Shown: one piece after another, positions 12,653-27,000 of the stretch
Layout: every line of letters starts with the position of its first letter
How positions within the stretch are numbered: position 1 is the stretch's first letter
Origin: Pelargonium x hortorum
Taxonomy: Eukaryota > Streptophyta > Magnoliopsida > Geraniales > Geraniaceae
Direction of reading: 5' to 3'
Assembly (NCBI GenBank): GCA_036897525.1
Contig: JAYMTJ010000023.1
Span: 55,212-119,211, forward strand
DNA: 64,000 bases
Program-made: the position numbers and the translations under genes
The notes under the pieces: generated by a model
The model's input: only the letters and a program-made list of their open reading frames with translations
Databases searched by the model: none
Told to the model about the DNA's origin: nothing

Positions 12653-12939
12653 TTTTAATCTATAATATAATTAACTACACTAGAAATACTAACTAATACT
12701 ATTAGAATTTAGCTGCACAGGCTTACACTATCTCTAGGAATAATTGTACTAGCTTATTATATTCCTTATTAGCAGGCTAGCTCCTATACTGACAGGTACT
12801 GCTTTGCTACTCTTACTGATATGAGACAGGTACTGAGATTGGCTATTGACTGAGACTGGTGTGCCTGTGCTTGCTCATGAAAGAAGTCATAAGTCAGAAG
12901 AATTAACAAGAGTATACGGGTCTATATTATTGATCTTGA

Positions 12940-13118
12940 AGAAACTGGGATTCTGAAGTTTGTATGTCTATCATAGTGGATGGTATTAATATCATCTATA
13001 CCCTATAGAGTTAACCTCCTAAAGGGGCGGTAAGATTGATACCTTCCTAATCTATATAAGGTTTGTATCCTCCCATATGATAAAAGCAGACAACCTGAGC
13101 TGAGGGCTTCGCGCCTTA
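12940..13118 (+). repeat. Family 1 copy F
   Basis: Boxes are GAGTTAACCTCCTAAAGG at about 13008, GGCGGTAAGATTGATACC, CTTCCTAATCTATATAAGGT and CCTCCCATATGATAAAAGC at 13069. The final box is replaced by GGGCTTCGCGCCTTAA at 13105, which is echoed after copy G. Copies F and G thus share a variant 3' end and may descend from one duplication. Confidence 0.6.
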
Positions 13119-13689
13119 ATAAAGCGAATACGCTATCGCTATTACTATAATCAAAGTCTTCTAGAATAACTAGTAGAAACTTATCTTAGGTATTTCTACA
13201 ATAACTATAACTCCATTAGCAAAAAGCTGTCTATTCTATTCCTAGTAAATCTAAGTCCTAAAAGCGTATCAAAGAGTCTCATTAACAAATCAGAAGTAGT
13301 CGTGAAAGTAAGTTCGTTGGGCAGGTGTCTGTGTCTTTCAAGGTACGAAGTTCTTAGTTTCCTTACCTTTGAGATTCCGAGAATTCTGTTTAGCTGATAA
13401 AGGTGTATTAGACAGGAAGAGTTAGTTAACCAAGAAGAAAGAGCTCAAAAGCATAGGTTCTGAACAGTAGTTACAGTGTTCAAAAGTGCATGTGGAGCTG
13501 GAAGGCTGTGTCTTTCAAATGTCCTTTGTCAGCTACCTCAGCTCAGGAGTATAAGCTACATAGATTCCTAATACTGCTATCATTGACACAGTTGTTATAG
13601 TTCCTAGCTACTAGTATGTGTTAGCCTTTTTCCCACTAAAAACACTTTTGTCTATATTAAGTGATCTTAGCCTTGACTTCTTAAGTTTC

Positions 13690-13776
13690 CTTGAAATGCT
13701 AGAAACTATTGACATTATTAAAAAAAACCTCCTCAATGATAAACTACATAAAACAAGATGGCTTTGCGCCTTAACC
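13690..13776 (+). repeat. Family 1 copy G (5' truncated)
   Basis: AACCTCCTCAATGATAAAC at 13726 appears to fuse the AACCTCCT box directly to the ATGATAA box, as if the 60 bp between them had been deleted. It ends with AAGATGGCTTTGCGCCTTAA, matching copy F. Confidence 0.5.
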
Positions 13777-13779
13777 AAT

Positions 13780-16700
13780 TAGAAATTAATCTAGTATAAC
13801 ACTTTATTTAAAGTAGGCAGGCTCGCTAAAGAAAATAGAGCTACACAATTCCTTTTGCTTGTTTCCAAGAAGAAGAATTTATGGTATTGGACCACTTTTC
13901 CGGTTCAATCTTACAAGGACTGGTTTCTAGTTCGGCTGGGTCCTAAGAAACAGGGAATTTCAGAGGTATGTATCCTGTCAGTTCCTAGACTAAAATCTAA
14001 AAGAACCGCAGTTATGCTTATTTCCTATTAAAAAGGAGTCTATTCCAGTAAGTTAAATAAGAAAAAAAGACCTTTCAGTAAAAGACTTTCTAGAAAATCC
14101 TACAAGATAATACTAAAGGAAAAGACCTAAAGTTTTCTCTTTCCTTGCCGTAGGAACGCACCCAAATACAGGTACCCCGGAAATACGAATATAAGAATTT
14201 AGATCAAAGGGTGTGACGAACCACCCAATAAGCTTACTTTTGTTATTACAATTTTCGAGTTTAACTTTTTTTTAGGTAGTTAACCCTAGGCTGTATTGCA
14301 GAGGAGTTTAAAATAGAAATTTATTGGTTTTTAGATAGTTTTCTTTATAGTTTGACTAAATAGAGGTACAAGAAAGAAGTAGGGCTCAAGTATCTGTTTG
14401 TTTTACTAGAAGTAAAATAGTAAAGTACATAAGCAATTCAAATTCTAATTATATAGGCTGACTCTAAAATTGACTTAAAGGGTATATAAACGTGTGATAA
14501 ATGCTATTCTAGATAGTATTTAAAAACCCCTTTCATTAAGGAACTATTTGTTTTTTGTTTGCTTATTCTGGTAGCCCTAACTGGAATATATAAATGAAGA
14601 ACTTCTGTACTTTATTAGAATCCTTTTTTTTCTGGCTTTTAAATACCTTTTTTTAGGCTTCAAGCTTTCACGAGAAATAAGGTCCTTACAAGAGTTTAGT
14701 ACCAGTCTTTGATATTTCATTTTTTCTCGTATAAGATCCAGTTTTTTTCATTTTAAGTGGATACAATAGAGTTTTCCAGGGTCTAGACGGAGTATAGACA
14801 GACTGCTTTTAGCGGATACCAATAAAGGTGGGTCAATTCATGTATCCTTCGAACGAAGCTAGAATGAGAAGTAACTACTTATTGATTGGCACTAGACATC
14901 GAGAGTACTTTTCTGTACAAAATGTAAGGGAGTAGGTTCTCTGCTTTCGTAAAAGACTATAAACCTCAAAACCTTTGCGACAACTGAAAGAAGGAACCAC
15001 CGCTTGGGCTAATAAATGAAAGGATCTTACTAAATCCTGCAATCTCACGCAATTTCGTGATATACTCTTTATTTTATAGATTTCTAGAAAAGTGTTTTAG
15101 GAAAAAAATGGGTGCGTTTATACATTGGGGGTGAGGGAGAAAAGAGTGATCCCTTATAATATAAACAGAGAGCTTGGGCAGGCTTTCAAGTGAGGGATTA
15201 TGCTCGATAGAGATAGGTTATGAATACTTACTAGATAGTGCAAGAGATTTCTTAGACTGCTTCACTTCCAAGAACACGATTTAGGATTCTTTTATTCCTT
15301 TATATTTGCCTTAGTCAGCTATCCTTGGGAGTTTTAAGATAATAACTTATTAGAGTAAAAGAGAGTGTTAAAGAAAAAGAAGAACAGAGTTAGTTGGCAG
15401 GGATTGACCAAAGAAAGAGTTCCTAGGATTTGTATCTAAAGTTGAAAGAGCAATTGGTTATTCGTTAGGATTAGGAATCTCACTAAGATGGATCATTCAG
15501 AAGTAAGTCACTCTGAGGTCCCATGCCCACAAACCCTTCTTACTTGAATGACTTGAAAGCTTGTCAGCTAGGTATCTAATGGAAAGTATCTTACATTCGG
15601 TACTGCTATCTGGCAAAGTACAGCTTATCAAGGTTTCTTTCTAGCAGCAAATAGAATCTATATCTGAAACAGCTTTACAGTCCCAAAAGCTTAAACTCAT
15701 TAGCCTGACTTAGCTAGCAAGACACTGAATCGGAATCGAGCTCTCTAAGCAAGAACATTCCAAAGAAGACTAGCTACACAACTTTGCACCATCTACCCTC
15801 GATCCCCGGTGTTGCAAACTAAACTGTACTCGCTTTCTTTACTTTTTACCTAATTCGTTAGGTATGATTAATCAGTTTCCATTAGTCGGTAGAAAGAGCT
15901 TCCTTGGCATCCACCGACAAGGTCTATTCCAACCAGGTTTGATCACCTTCTTTTGACTGCTATTGTACCAGCTTTGGACTAGAGTTATTGACAGGGCCCG
16001 CATAAGCATTAGAACAAGACTTCCTTTACTGTCATTAGAACAGTGACATCGAATCGAACAACTAAGACATGGATCGGTACAGGACCCTCTAGTCGAGGGA
16101 TACCTTTCCTTGGTAGGGATTGCTATTGACTTAGGACTTTTGCTCTTATTGATATTTCATTTTCTTTGGAGTTTAGAGTGCTTAATAGACTGCTTTTAGG
16201 AATTCTGTAACTCCAGCCTTGTAAGCCTATGTGTATAGCCGGCAAATGCTTCTTTACTTGTTGACAATGTCTTAATTTCCAGTCCTTTCATGTACTTTCT
16301 GAGTAACCTACCAACTATATAAATCTAAGAACTTAAGTACTATTCTAGTCAGTTTCTCTTCAATTCTGGTAAATTCCAGTAATTAAGTCAAAAAACGAAA
16401 TCGAACGGGCAAGCTAAATAAACTAATTAAAGCACTTGTTCACGATACTCTAAAATTCTTAGGTTTAGCATGCCCTTGTTCTACCCTAAAATGGAATAAA
16501 ACCCGACTGCTGAGCCCTTGATTTAGCTTAAAAGAATAACAAAAAAAAATTCGTTGTCAATATTTACAGAAGTTGCTTCTTTTAAGTTAAGGAATTTCTA
16601 GTTTTAACCCCAGTTGAGTATTCTAGGAAATTTTTTCTTATTCTTAATCAAAAAATATGGGGCCCTTTTTAGTTATATTAATAAAGTTCTGTTTGTTATC

Positions 16701-19700
16701 TCACCCTTACTTAAAAAAAAAAGGAAATTGGTAGATAAAAGAAATCCTCACTATTCGTTTAGAAAAAAAACTGGGTTTCGTGGGTATACTTTACTAATCG
16801 ACTACTAGCCTACACCCAGGTCTGAACTAGAAGGAGACCAAGATTCCACTGCCTTTCTTATAATGAATTCCTTTTTATATAAAAGAAAGGTTAATAGTAA
16901 AGAAAAAGAGTACCCTTTGAAATTGTTGCTCTTCTAACTCTGGAGGACTCTTCGTAGGTTTCCGCTTCTTGTTCTTGGTTGCAAAAAATGCCTTAACACT
17001 TTCTTTAGTCTAAAACACGATTTAAGTGAATTGGTATTTTTCGAGGAGAATGCCCTTCATAAGTTGCTCCAGTGGGCAGCCATCCTTCTGGGTAATACGT
17101 TAATTAAATATCATATGCGTAGTTTTGGGCTTAACCCGTAAAAGTTCTCTATTACAGTACTATAGGAGGGTTCCAACTAAGACCTGACTTTATTAAATTA
17201 AGCAATAATAAAGGACTTTGACTCCTCTTGTTCCAAACGCACTAGTAGATCCTAGGTAAAAAATAAAAAATAGACAAATCTCGCAACTTCTTTTAAGTAA
17301 TCCCTAAAATCCGAACCCATTTTTTTTTTTTTGAAAAGTAAAAGTACTGTCATAACGGGAGCGATTTAAATACATTCTACTAGGAAATTTCTCCTAACGG
17401 GATATGTTTACTAACTAAATCCGAGATCAAAAAAGGGCGAAAACATTTCTTTTGCTTCGTGGAGTTACCCAAGTATTAGAGACTTAAAATCCTCTTTTGC
17501 CTATGTCACCAAGTCAAGAATAGAAGAATAACGGCCTATTTCAAATACAAAGAGGAGTACATCAGGTAATATGAAATTCTCTAAGCTTGTAGTGTAATAA
17601 AAAAAGGAGCTGCCCTACGTAAGGGAGATTGTAATCCGAAAATGAAACCCAGTGACTTACAAAATGACAAGAGTACTGGACCAATTGGGGCAAATCCCGA
17701 GCACTAATGTGGAACTTACAAAGTAACCCCTTTTATTAATTAGTTAAACCTAAGGAATGCCGTAAATATCTGCTTTAATGAGTAAACTAAGAGCTTCGAA
17801 AACCCTCTGTTCCTGGCTGGAGCTTTAGCGGCTCAAACCTTATTTTCTTCAGATTCCGCTGACTTAATTAACCGGGGAAACAAAAACTTAGTGGGGCCCC
17901 TCTATTACTTCTTATTGTATTTTACCTGTTTTGAGTTCTATTTCCGTTCCAAGAACCGCCGCCCACAGGAGCTCTTCCCCTCGAACCCCTATTCTATATT
18001 TATATACTAGCAAAAGTTTCTGCCCTTTAACATCTTTGAACGCCTTTTTTAATATGTATACTCTCTGAAAAGACTTACTCTACTCTTAGGACTAAAGGAC
18101 TAAAACCAGGGCTTTCTTGATAAAGAAAAACTCAATTTAGAGGGATATCATAATATAATATAATATATAAAGTGTACCTCCTTTGGGTTCAATAATATAA
18201 ATAGGTGTCCGAAAGGGTAAAAGCTAATCTAACCGAGCGAGTCCCTTTGTTCTAGAAAACTATAACATTACAAGGCAAGTGCTTTTATTTAGTTTCCTTT
18301 TTGATGGTTAAGTACAATATGCATATATCATAGTATAAGCTGGACCTCCCCGGTCTAGAGGACCCCCGATTTAAATATGTAGGGCCAGGCCAGGTAAACA
18401 CGAAAAATTCTAAAATAATTCCTAATTAAGTATTCTAGAAGAAGCTCTATTTCATTTCACAATTATTGCGTGGGTTTAATCATCCATCCTTAGTAGGATA
18501 CCGAAGAGTCCGGCACTTTCTTGACTTGATTCTAATTTATTTTAAAGGGTTTCCCTGCTATTTATTTATACAAATTTAAGGGGCTGTCTATATCAAAATT
18601 TTTAGAAAACGAAAGGCATATCCCTAGATTAGGAACTTATGGTAAGAGGATAATCCTACTCAGAGTAGTTATAGGCAGTCTAAACAGTACGGATTCTCTT
18701 TTGATGTCATACTTGAGGCAGGAACTTTATTTGCCAACAAGATTCGAAGAGTTTCTTTTATCAAAGCGGCCCGATTAAAAAAAAAAAGAACTGGGAGTGC
18801 CCAAAAGTTTCATTTTATTATCTAAAGGAAGTGGAAGATAAGGAAAAAACTCCTTATAGCCTGTTTAAAGTTAAGATGAAGATCGCGCCTTTTATAATGC
18901 TTTATAATGGCGGAGGGGCAAGACAAGTCCTAAATTGAAGTCTTAAATGTAACTAACAGACTCGTAAGAGTTTTTTTTGTCTAGCAGTCATTCATTTTAT
19001 ATCTAAGGGTATAGGCCTACCTATGCTAGGAGTACTTGATTCGAAACCTTGGCATCCTTGTAAGTAGAGCCTCGCTTTTGCACTGTAGAATCATTAAAAC
19101 CTCCAAAAGCATGTAATCTCAACTACAAAGACAATTTCAATTCTAGGTCTTTTTTATAAAGGGTCCTTAAAAAAGCTAGGTCAAGCCCTAGAATTTCTAG
19201 TATTTCTTCTGTTAGTAACCCCGCGTAGTAGCTCCAAAGATAATCTTGGAAAAGTGACTCGTGGGGATTTTTTTAAGTAATAAAGGCTATAGTTGTAGTC
19301 AAAAGCAAAAAGGCTACTCCTCTGGGTTCTAGCCATAAGGATATTGATTGGAAAATATGGATAAATTAGGATAGTTATGAGTTTATGAATTCAGGAGCTT
19401 TGCGGTAGATTTATTTTAATATAAGGAGATATAAAAGGGGCCTTGCTTCGAACCTTCCCATATAAAGAAATTGACCTGGCATTTCCCTTGCTAATTAACA
19501 AGTTTTGGATGCTTCATTAAGAGTTTACTTACTAATGAGACAGAAACGCGCCGATACGTATTTGAATGTCTTTTAGTGGTAGTAGTAGAAAGATTTAATA
19601 AAGTGCAGCAATTTTGTTCCTTTTTAAGAGCGAGCTGAGGGATTTCTTATAATATAATATGAGCGAAGATCTATTCTCTCTACAAAACTTCTTTTGGGAG

Positions 19701-22700
19701 TCCTATATATAACTAGATAGAGGAGTTATACTTGGGCCCCGAAAAATTTTGAAAGTGAGAATTATAGGATAGGATACCGAATCAAATTTAAGCTAAACTT
19801 CTCCGGATTAAGCTCAATATTAAATTAATAAATGTTAGGTCTTACATACAAGGCTATAAGGTAACAAAAATTTAGGCATTTATTATTATACACACGCGCT
19901 CAGTATTTCTATAAAAAAAGTAAAAGCTTGAATCCTGGATTATTAGCACAAACCCTTTTTTTTTAAGGTTTAATAAAGCGGATAGTTATAGACAGAGCTT
20001 TTATTAAAAGTTGTATGTCAGGATCTTACGAAAAAAGAGTAACAGATATCCCTGATTTTGTATACGAAAGTTTCCAGCTTAACAAGAAGAGGAGTTGTGA
20101 ATATAGAGCCCCTCTTGGATTAAAGTAGAAGCATTGCTTAAAGAAATTTAGACCCTTAGTAGCTTTATTACCGTATTGGTATAGAGTTTTTTGCAGCAAA
20201 TGCAAATAGAGAAAAGCTGGCTATTTTGTAAGGAGCCTCCTAATATGTCCTTGAAAAGACTCAAGAAGGTGCCCGTTAAGTCAAAATTGAACCGGGGTCT
20301 TGTAGGCTTATAGTTAACGAGAAACGAAGAATTAGGTACATACAAGAGGTAGAGTCTCCGATCACAAAGGGTTTGTACAAGGAACATTATATATATAACT
20401 AAGGATTTTAAGCATCTGTAAATGGAAACAAACAAACACTATACTAATGAAAATATCATTTTAGTAAACTAAGTTCTACTTTGGAATCTCCCACAGCCGT
20501 ATTGCCAAAACAAAACTTCTTTCAATAAAGAATAAACCTGTACCGAAGTCAAGGGTATCTTTAACTTATCTCAAGAGGTAAAAAAAGATTGTGAATTGCT
20601 GGAGGGATTAGATAGGTAATTGTTTACTTGTTACTCGTAAAATTTAGGAATTCCTTGGTATTGGGGTGTCTTTTAGTTGACCTTTCACTTAAGTTTGTCG
20701 CTAAGATCGTAATATTATAATAAATTCTTTCATACTTCTTATTCGGTCTCTCTATTGAAATGAACTGAAGTCACCCTATCTAAAACTAGTCTAAAATATT
20801 ACGAGTAAAGTAAGGAAATTCAAATTAGTATGAAACTTTCAAAAAGTTAGTATATCTCAGCTTCCAAGGCCTTTGAAACCGTACAATCTTATCTTACTTA
20901 TATAAGGTAAGTAAACCCGCTTATCAAAGCAAAGCCATGCTTTTATATTATGAAACCCTGTTATCTTGCTTTCCAACAAAAAAACAAAGTTATATCCGTA
21001 ATCAGCCGGTATCCCTTAGGTCCTAGAATTTCGTAGAAAGTCTATTAATTTTAAACAGCGTATTCGCGGAGCTTCTTGACTCTATCTTAATAAGGTGTAA
21101 TCCTTAGCCTTAATACTCTACTCAGTAAAAGCAGGAAATGAAGAACTTTTACCAATTTAGAATGAGAGGTTTGCCTGGTTTAGCTATATCCTTTTAGGAA
21201 AGACTTGGTTTTAGTTAATGCAACAATTCCCTAAATGGGTGACCAGGACCTACTCGTAAAAACCGGATTGGACCTAGAAAACTTTTATTTTAGTGAAAAA
21301 GGGCCCATTCCGGAGTAAACCCTTTAGGAGTATAGCTTTTTTTTAGGTAAAGGCGCAACTTTTCGATGAATGAATTAAGGAAACTCTAGATTCTATTCAA
21401 GATAATTCTGTCTCACGAGTAATAATAGAAAATCTCCGATGTAAAAGAGCTACACCCCTTATTTTAACCTAAAAAATTAGTACAATTTCCAATTAATATT
21501 GAAGTTTGATTTATTTGTTAATGCCTAAAAAAGTTGGAGGCACTCTTACTATGTATTAAATCTGCTTGTACTCGAATCCTTGGTTAATTAAGAAAAGAAA
21601 ATTATCGTATATTAGGTCCCCTAAGTTAGAATTCAATTCTATAATAAATTATATTGTAAATTGTCAGGACACGTAACCCGATTCATTACTGATTTCAAAA
21701 ATAAAAAAGAATATCCTTGTTAAAATAAAAACCTGCTAATTAAACTTAGGTAGATAGCTTTTAAGGCCCCTTTTTCTCGACAATATATAAAAAAAAGGAA
21801 TTATGAGACCCCGAAAAGTAGACTTCTTTTGTTATACTTCTACTCTAAACCTAACTCTTCTAGTAATAAATGGGAATTTAAAGGCGGAGTTACAGTAAAG
21901 AAAGATGAAAAGACTTATGACTGCAAAAATCTGGATTGACTTTTTAAACTAAGAGCTCATGTAAGTATATCCAGCTATAGGGTCCTCTTTTCTTATTAAT
22001 TTTCTACCTACATATACTAAATAGTATAGTGAGTGCCCTGTATCTAAATCTAAAAGCTAAAGCCTTTTAACTTCGCCAGAATTTTCAGCTATGAAGGATA
22101 ATATAACAATATAGAAAACCTCTTTCTTCATGGAAGACCTTTGACAGCCTTTGTAACTTAATTAAGGATTTACCTTTATGTCAGTTCTCTACGGGGTTCC
22201 TTTTTATTTTTTTAGTAATATGTTTTTTTGACTAGTCATGTTACTACTAACCTCTTTTAACCCTCCTTGTGAGGTTAACCCCCAAAACTTTAAACGGAAC
22301 TCTTGAAAAATGCATATCACAAGATAAGAAGGCCTGCTCTTTGATGTTATTCACCGGAGACTTATAAACTAACACGGAATATCGCGCTATGCATTCAAAA
22401 CCAATAGCAGACAGGCTCCGTATATTGAAGGATATCAATCAAGTAAGTATACATAAAAACTCTCTAAATAAATTTCTATTGATTATTCCTTACTAAAGCT
22501 CTTCAAAAAAAGTCTATATTATTCCTATATTACAACATTTTTGTTTGGGTATGAGACTAAAATGCCACTTAATTTTATAATATGGGGGATCAAAAGAGGA
22601 AATTGACTTATTTCAGATATAAGGTAACTACAAAGTCAGTTGCCATTCTTAAGAAATTTTTAAGATTAAGAGTACTCAGTTAATAAAATAAGAAGTGGCT

Positions 22701-23150
22701 CCTTGGCTATCAAGGGTTGCTTTTGTGTTCCTTTGTTTCTAGATTTCTCCAGATTATTGAGGTGTTAAAGCTAAGGCCCCCTTTTTTCTAGTAAAGACAA
22801 GAAAGAACTAGTAAGTCTCCTTTTAGGTTTATAGGTTTCGGACACAGGTAAGTCAGAATAAGTAAGAAGACAATTTAATAGAGATTTCCTTACAAGTATT
22901 AAAAAAACTTAAGTAATCCGGTAATCTATTTTCCTGCAGTATGCTATACCTAAATGTGTTTTTTCTGAAAAGGAGTTGTATATGTTATCTAAAAGGCTTT
23001 CTCAAATAAAGTCAACAAGCTTTATCTATTAGAGCTGCGCTTACCAGTAACAAGAAGTGCTATCCTTTTCATTAACTTTAGGGTTTTCTATTAAATTAAT
23101 AAGATACTGCTCTTTATGAACTAGGTGGGACGTCCTTACTCAGACCTAGA
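13780..23150. other. Long spacer, no gene seen
   Basis: No gene, RNA or clear repeat family was recognised over about 9 kb. The part at 15.2-16.4 kb is somewhat more mixed in base composition, with fewer homopolymers, and resembles the 27-31 kb region in texture. The rest is AT-rich with runs such as poly-T near 17322 and ATAAT repeats near 18150 and 19650. The open frame at 20148-20435 (minus, 95 codons) is the longest here and has no recognisable motif. Confidence 0.5.
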
Positions 23151-26100
23151 CTCCCAGTCTGTATCATAGCTTGTTATTTCTGTATCCCTTGATACCTCTT
23201 TAACTTCCTACTTTCAAACTAGATAAAGCAGGAAAGAAAACAGCCCTTACTCCTATACATACTTTTGCCCTACAGATGTCCTTACCGTAACCGTAAACGG
23301 ATAGCTTTAACTCAGAGCTAGAAAATAAGTACCTTTAAAGGAGCCTTACGAACCAGGGAGGGCTACCGGTTAATGAACTTAAGGTTTATTTGTTAATGAA
23401 TTTATTTAGTTATTAGGTAATTCTTAGATATGTAATAAAGTATAAGAGTTAGTAAGCTCACCTTACACTACGACACCGCCAACTTCTTAAGTTGTTATTT
23501 CATATTTCTATTCTCTACTCTCTACATGTTTCTGATTCGTAGCTATATTCTTAGTCTGTCTCAGGTTGTTATCTTCCATTCCTGTGAAAGGAGGTCTAGG
23601 AATAGAAAGACTAGGAGAGCCCCGGTGAAACATAAGTAAGGTTGAATGAAACCCAAGTCCTAATTCTAAATATGGAAGTGTACTAACTAAACTACAAGAA
23701 ATGGCCGAGAGGTCCGAAGTACAAGTAAGATAAGGTTTTCCCAACTAAGGTCTAGGGTTTTACAAGAGGACTTAAAAGGTCAATTGTTAGGGAAGTTTTA
23801 GAGGTAACCAAAAGCACCTTAAGAACTAGCAGGACGTGGGATAAATGATATTGTAGATAGTAACCTTTTATATACTATGTATTTTTATGTACCTCTTAAC
23901 CAAGGTCTAGCCTAAAGGAATTGACTAATGGATAGGTAAAGTGAGTCCTTTCTTTTTTATCAGGAAGATATAGTACTATTATTGGAGCTAGTCTTTGTAA
24001 AAGGTGTATACTCGAAACGTTGAGCTGCATTTGTTCTATGTGCTTTATAAGGCAAAAGGAGTAAGCTAACACAGAAGAAGAATGTTTCTCATTCGCCAAT
24101 TTAGAGTTGTTAGGCTTTAGCAAGAAACTGAATAGGTCTCTCTTGAGAGCTTTGTGGCTATAGTTAGAGAAGGAGACTGTTGGAATGGGTACTTTCTTTA
24201 GAGAGGAGTACGTAGTAGTAGAACAAAAGGAAAGCAAAACGAGGTAGTTGTTTTATTGGGATGGTTGGTAGGAGGTATGCTTGCTTGGTAGGTACGGGCA
24301 AGGAGGGTAATCTCTGGGGAGAGGTTACTCTCCGATATATGTCTTCTAGGCTTCTTGCTTGGTACACACCTTAATGCCCCCGACTGGAACGAAGTGGAGG
24401 GAGTTCTGGAGGTATAATAGATATGTATACCCATAGTACCCAACCCAACATCTTCTTATGATTTATGAGACTGAGGATTCCTTGCATGAGCCCTAGACCT
24501 GGAGCAAGACCCCTTGCAGCTAGAGTCAGAGTACTAGGAAGAAGAGAAGCTAGTACAGAGTAGAGAGGAAGCCGTAGAAGCTAGCATGCCTAGTAGTATG
24601 AGAGATTAGAGAGAGATTTCACTCTTTTTTGAGATCAATCTGTAAAGCTAAACTGCGTTAGCCCCAATATCTAAAAGAATTCCGAGAAGTTCGCTATCAG
24701 ATCCACGCTTAGAGTCTAGAAATTAACTTATTTAGTTAGTGATCTGAGCTCATGAACAACTTACAAAAACAAAAGCTGAGAAAATGGTAATCCATTAGAC
24801 TAAAACAACATTAAGCAAAGACTCTCTATACGGGACAGGCAGCTTCTTATCCTAACAGGGGCCTTGAGATAGATGTTAAAAGGGAACCTCTTTTCATTTC
24901 AGTGCATAAAGAATCCCCATTTCCTTTCCCTCGATTGCTAGAGAGTACTTTCATTTGCATTGAGAGGTGTTCCTTAAGTAGAGCAGACTAAGAGTTTAGG
25001 TTAGCTTGGTTAGGAGTTCTCAGGTATCACTCAGTCTTAGTTGGTAGATTTTCAAGCAACTGTACTAGAAGTGTACATTCTTGTACTTGGACTGGTATTC
25101 AAGAGCTTTCCTTCAATATATTATAGATTTCTAATTAGTCATGAATACACTTCAGAGAGTTCCTTTAGTTGGTAGTTAATAGACTTTCAGTTAATCTATT
25201 TTCCTAATTACCTTCTTTGGCCTACTTGACTTCGAAAAGTTGATGCATCATGGTGCAAATTGTATGTGTTTCTCTTCGGAGTGCTCAATTGCTCTCAATT
25301 CCTATAGGTATGAAATGGACTCTATCTCTATATAGTAGAAAAGCTTTCAAGAATTAAGAGCTACAATTAGTTAGAGAGTTCTAGAGATGGTGTCTTACTA
25401 AGGCCTTAAATTGGACTCTTAAGATTACCAGGCGGTTTTTTTCAAGGATGAGGAATTAGAAGAGTTTCTTTTATTCAGTATATTCTAAGAGAGTTAGGGA
25501 ATTAACTAATATGGGAATAAAAAAGCATAGCTAGAGGGCTTTAAGAATTCAAGAACAGTTTCAAGGCAGTTCCAAAGTGAATAATGAAAAACCTAGTAAA
25601 TGTAGACTCTGAAAAGGCACCTGGTATCTATTTCATTTAAGTAATAAAAGAAAGATTAGACAGTAACTTAAGCACCTTTACACTGAATCTGTATTCTTTA
25701 TTTCCCAACTTTTGAAAGTATTTGCCTTTATCTTTATAGTGTAGTTTATCATTATTTTTGAGGACAAGTTTTTTTAAGGGTTATAGTCCTAAGCGAAAAG
25801 GTTACCTTTATAAAGGGTTTGTTTCTCATATCTTTCGTAGAATTCGTGTGCAGCTCAGACTAGGTTTTTCCTAACCCTGATAATGAATTCCCTCTTGTTT
25901 GATTTCAGGGCCTCCGCGTATGAGATTTTTTTCCTTCCAAAACAATCCGATTCTATCCTAGGAATGTTTTTTCGGCTTATTAAAAAAAGACTTAGTTCTT
26001 TTTTTTGTCCATAGGTATATAACCCGGTCTAGACAAGAAAAGGTAAAAGTAGCCCAAGTCCAATAGCAGTCTTTGTTGTAATGGACATAAGATAAGAAGG

Positions 26101-27000
26101 ACTCTCACTTTAATGTCTAATGGACCGGTAAAGAATTCTAAACAGATTGACATAAACCTGATAATTAATTGTAGCTCCGTCTGAAGCAAGTATGTAAAGG
26201 AGAATAACCGAGCTTGACATTTTAGTTCTATTAAGCAGGTGTTGCTAGCTAATGACATAGCCGGTATAACAGAAAAGAATTCCTAACTTAAATGAGTTCC
26301 AGTTTCCTAGAGTTATTATAGAATTTAGAATCCCGATCGATCTTTCTTTTCCTATTAAGTAAGGAGTACAGAATCCAGCAATGTATAAGAATTCAAGAGC
26401 ACGAATTTCCTTAGAGAGATTCCGATCTATCCATGGGAGAAAAGCCGGTGCTGCAGTTAAAGGAAATAACATACTAAGCGGATAAACAGGAGTCTTAGAC
26501 AGAATATCCCTGACTTCCTTCTGCTGGAATAGAAAACCCAGTGCTTAATGGATTCCCGGTACATTTACATTTAGGACATTTCCTTATTGTACTTACTCAT
26601 TGGATATTTAGGACTCCCTAATTTTATACCCCCAATATGCTCATTGGTAATTGAAAATGCAAAAGGAATTGTTTTAAAGGGATTTTTGGGGCATTTCCTT
26701 GTTCTTTTTTATTTGCTTTGACAAGGATAGGAAGGTCCTACTTAATTTAATGAATTAAAATGAAGCTAGAAGTCTAACTAAGTTTTTAATAAATATTTAT
26801 TTAGATTTTATTAGAGTAGAGGCCAGTAACGCGAAGTAGATTTAAGTCAAGTTAAAAGCAGCCCTACCCCAATTTCATTTTCATAAAGGAGGTGTTCCTT
26901 TTTAACAAAATTGCACAAACAAACAAATAGAAAAGATTCCTAACTAAATAGGAAGTCAATATATCTGCTCTTTAGTACTTTTTATCTACGCACCCTAGAT
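23150..27000. other. Spacer with overlapping chance open frames
   Basis: Minus-strand open frames at 23896-24237 (113 codons, the longest in the window), 24164-24367 and 24198-24443 overlap each other in different frames. None shows a familiar motif. The stretch 23.5-24.7 kb has fewer stop-rich AT runs than its flanks, which explains the longer frames. I see no tRNA, rRNA or clear repeat in this interval. Confidence 0.45.

Larger units (their letters stand above)
9812..13776 (+). repeat. Decayed tandem array of family 1, unit about 0.7 kb
   Basis: Seven family 1 copies lie head to tail on the + strand. Their terminal box (CCTCC..ATGATAA type) starts at 9834, 10336, 11054, 11763, 12612, 13069 and 13728, giving spacings of 502, 718, 709, 849, 457 and 659 bp. 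The near-constant 0.7-kb steps suggest an original tandem array of about 0.7-kb units, later altered by indels. Flanking parts are shared too: CAAGCTCC followed by AGGGTCTTTC/AGGTCTTTC after the third and fourth copies, and GGGCTTCGCGCCTTAA/TGGCTTTGCGCCTTAA after the sixth and seventh. No intact gene lies inside; the 60-90 codon frames in it do not persist from unit to unit. Confidence 0.65.

Noticed and set aside
23896-24443. The longest open frames of the window (113, 81 and 67 codons, minus strand)
   Set aside because: They overlap in different frames, show no motif, and fall within the length expected by chance for 64 kb of this composition.
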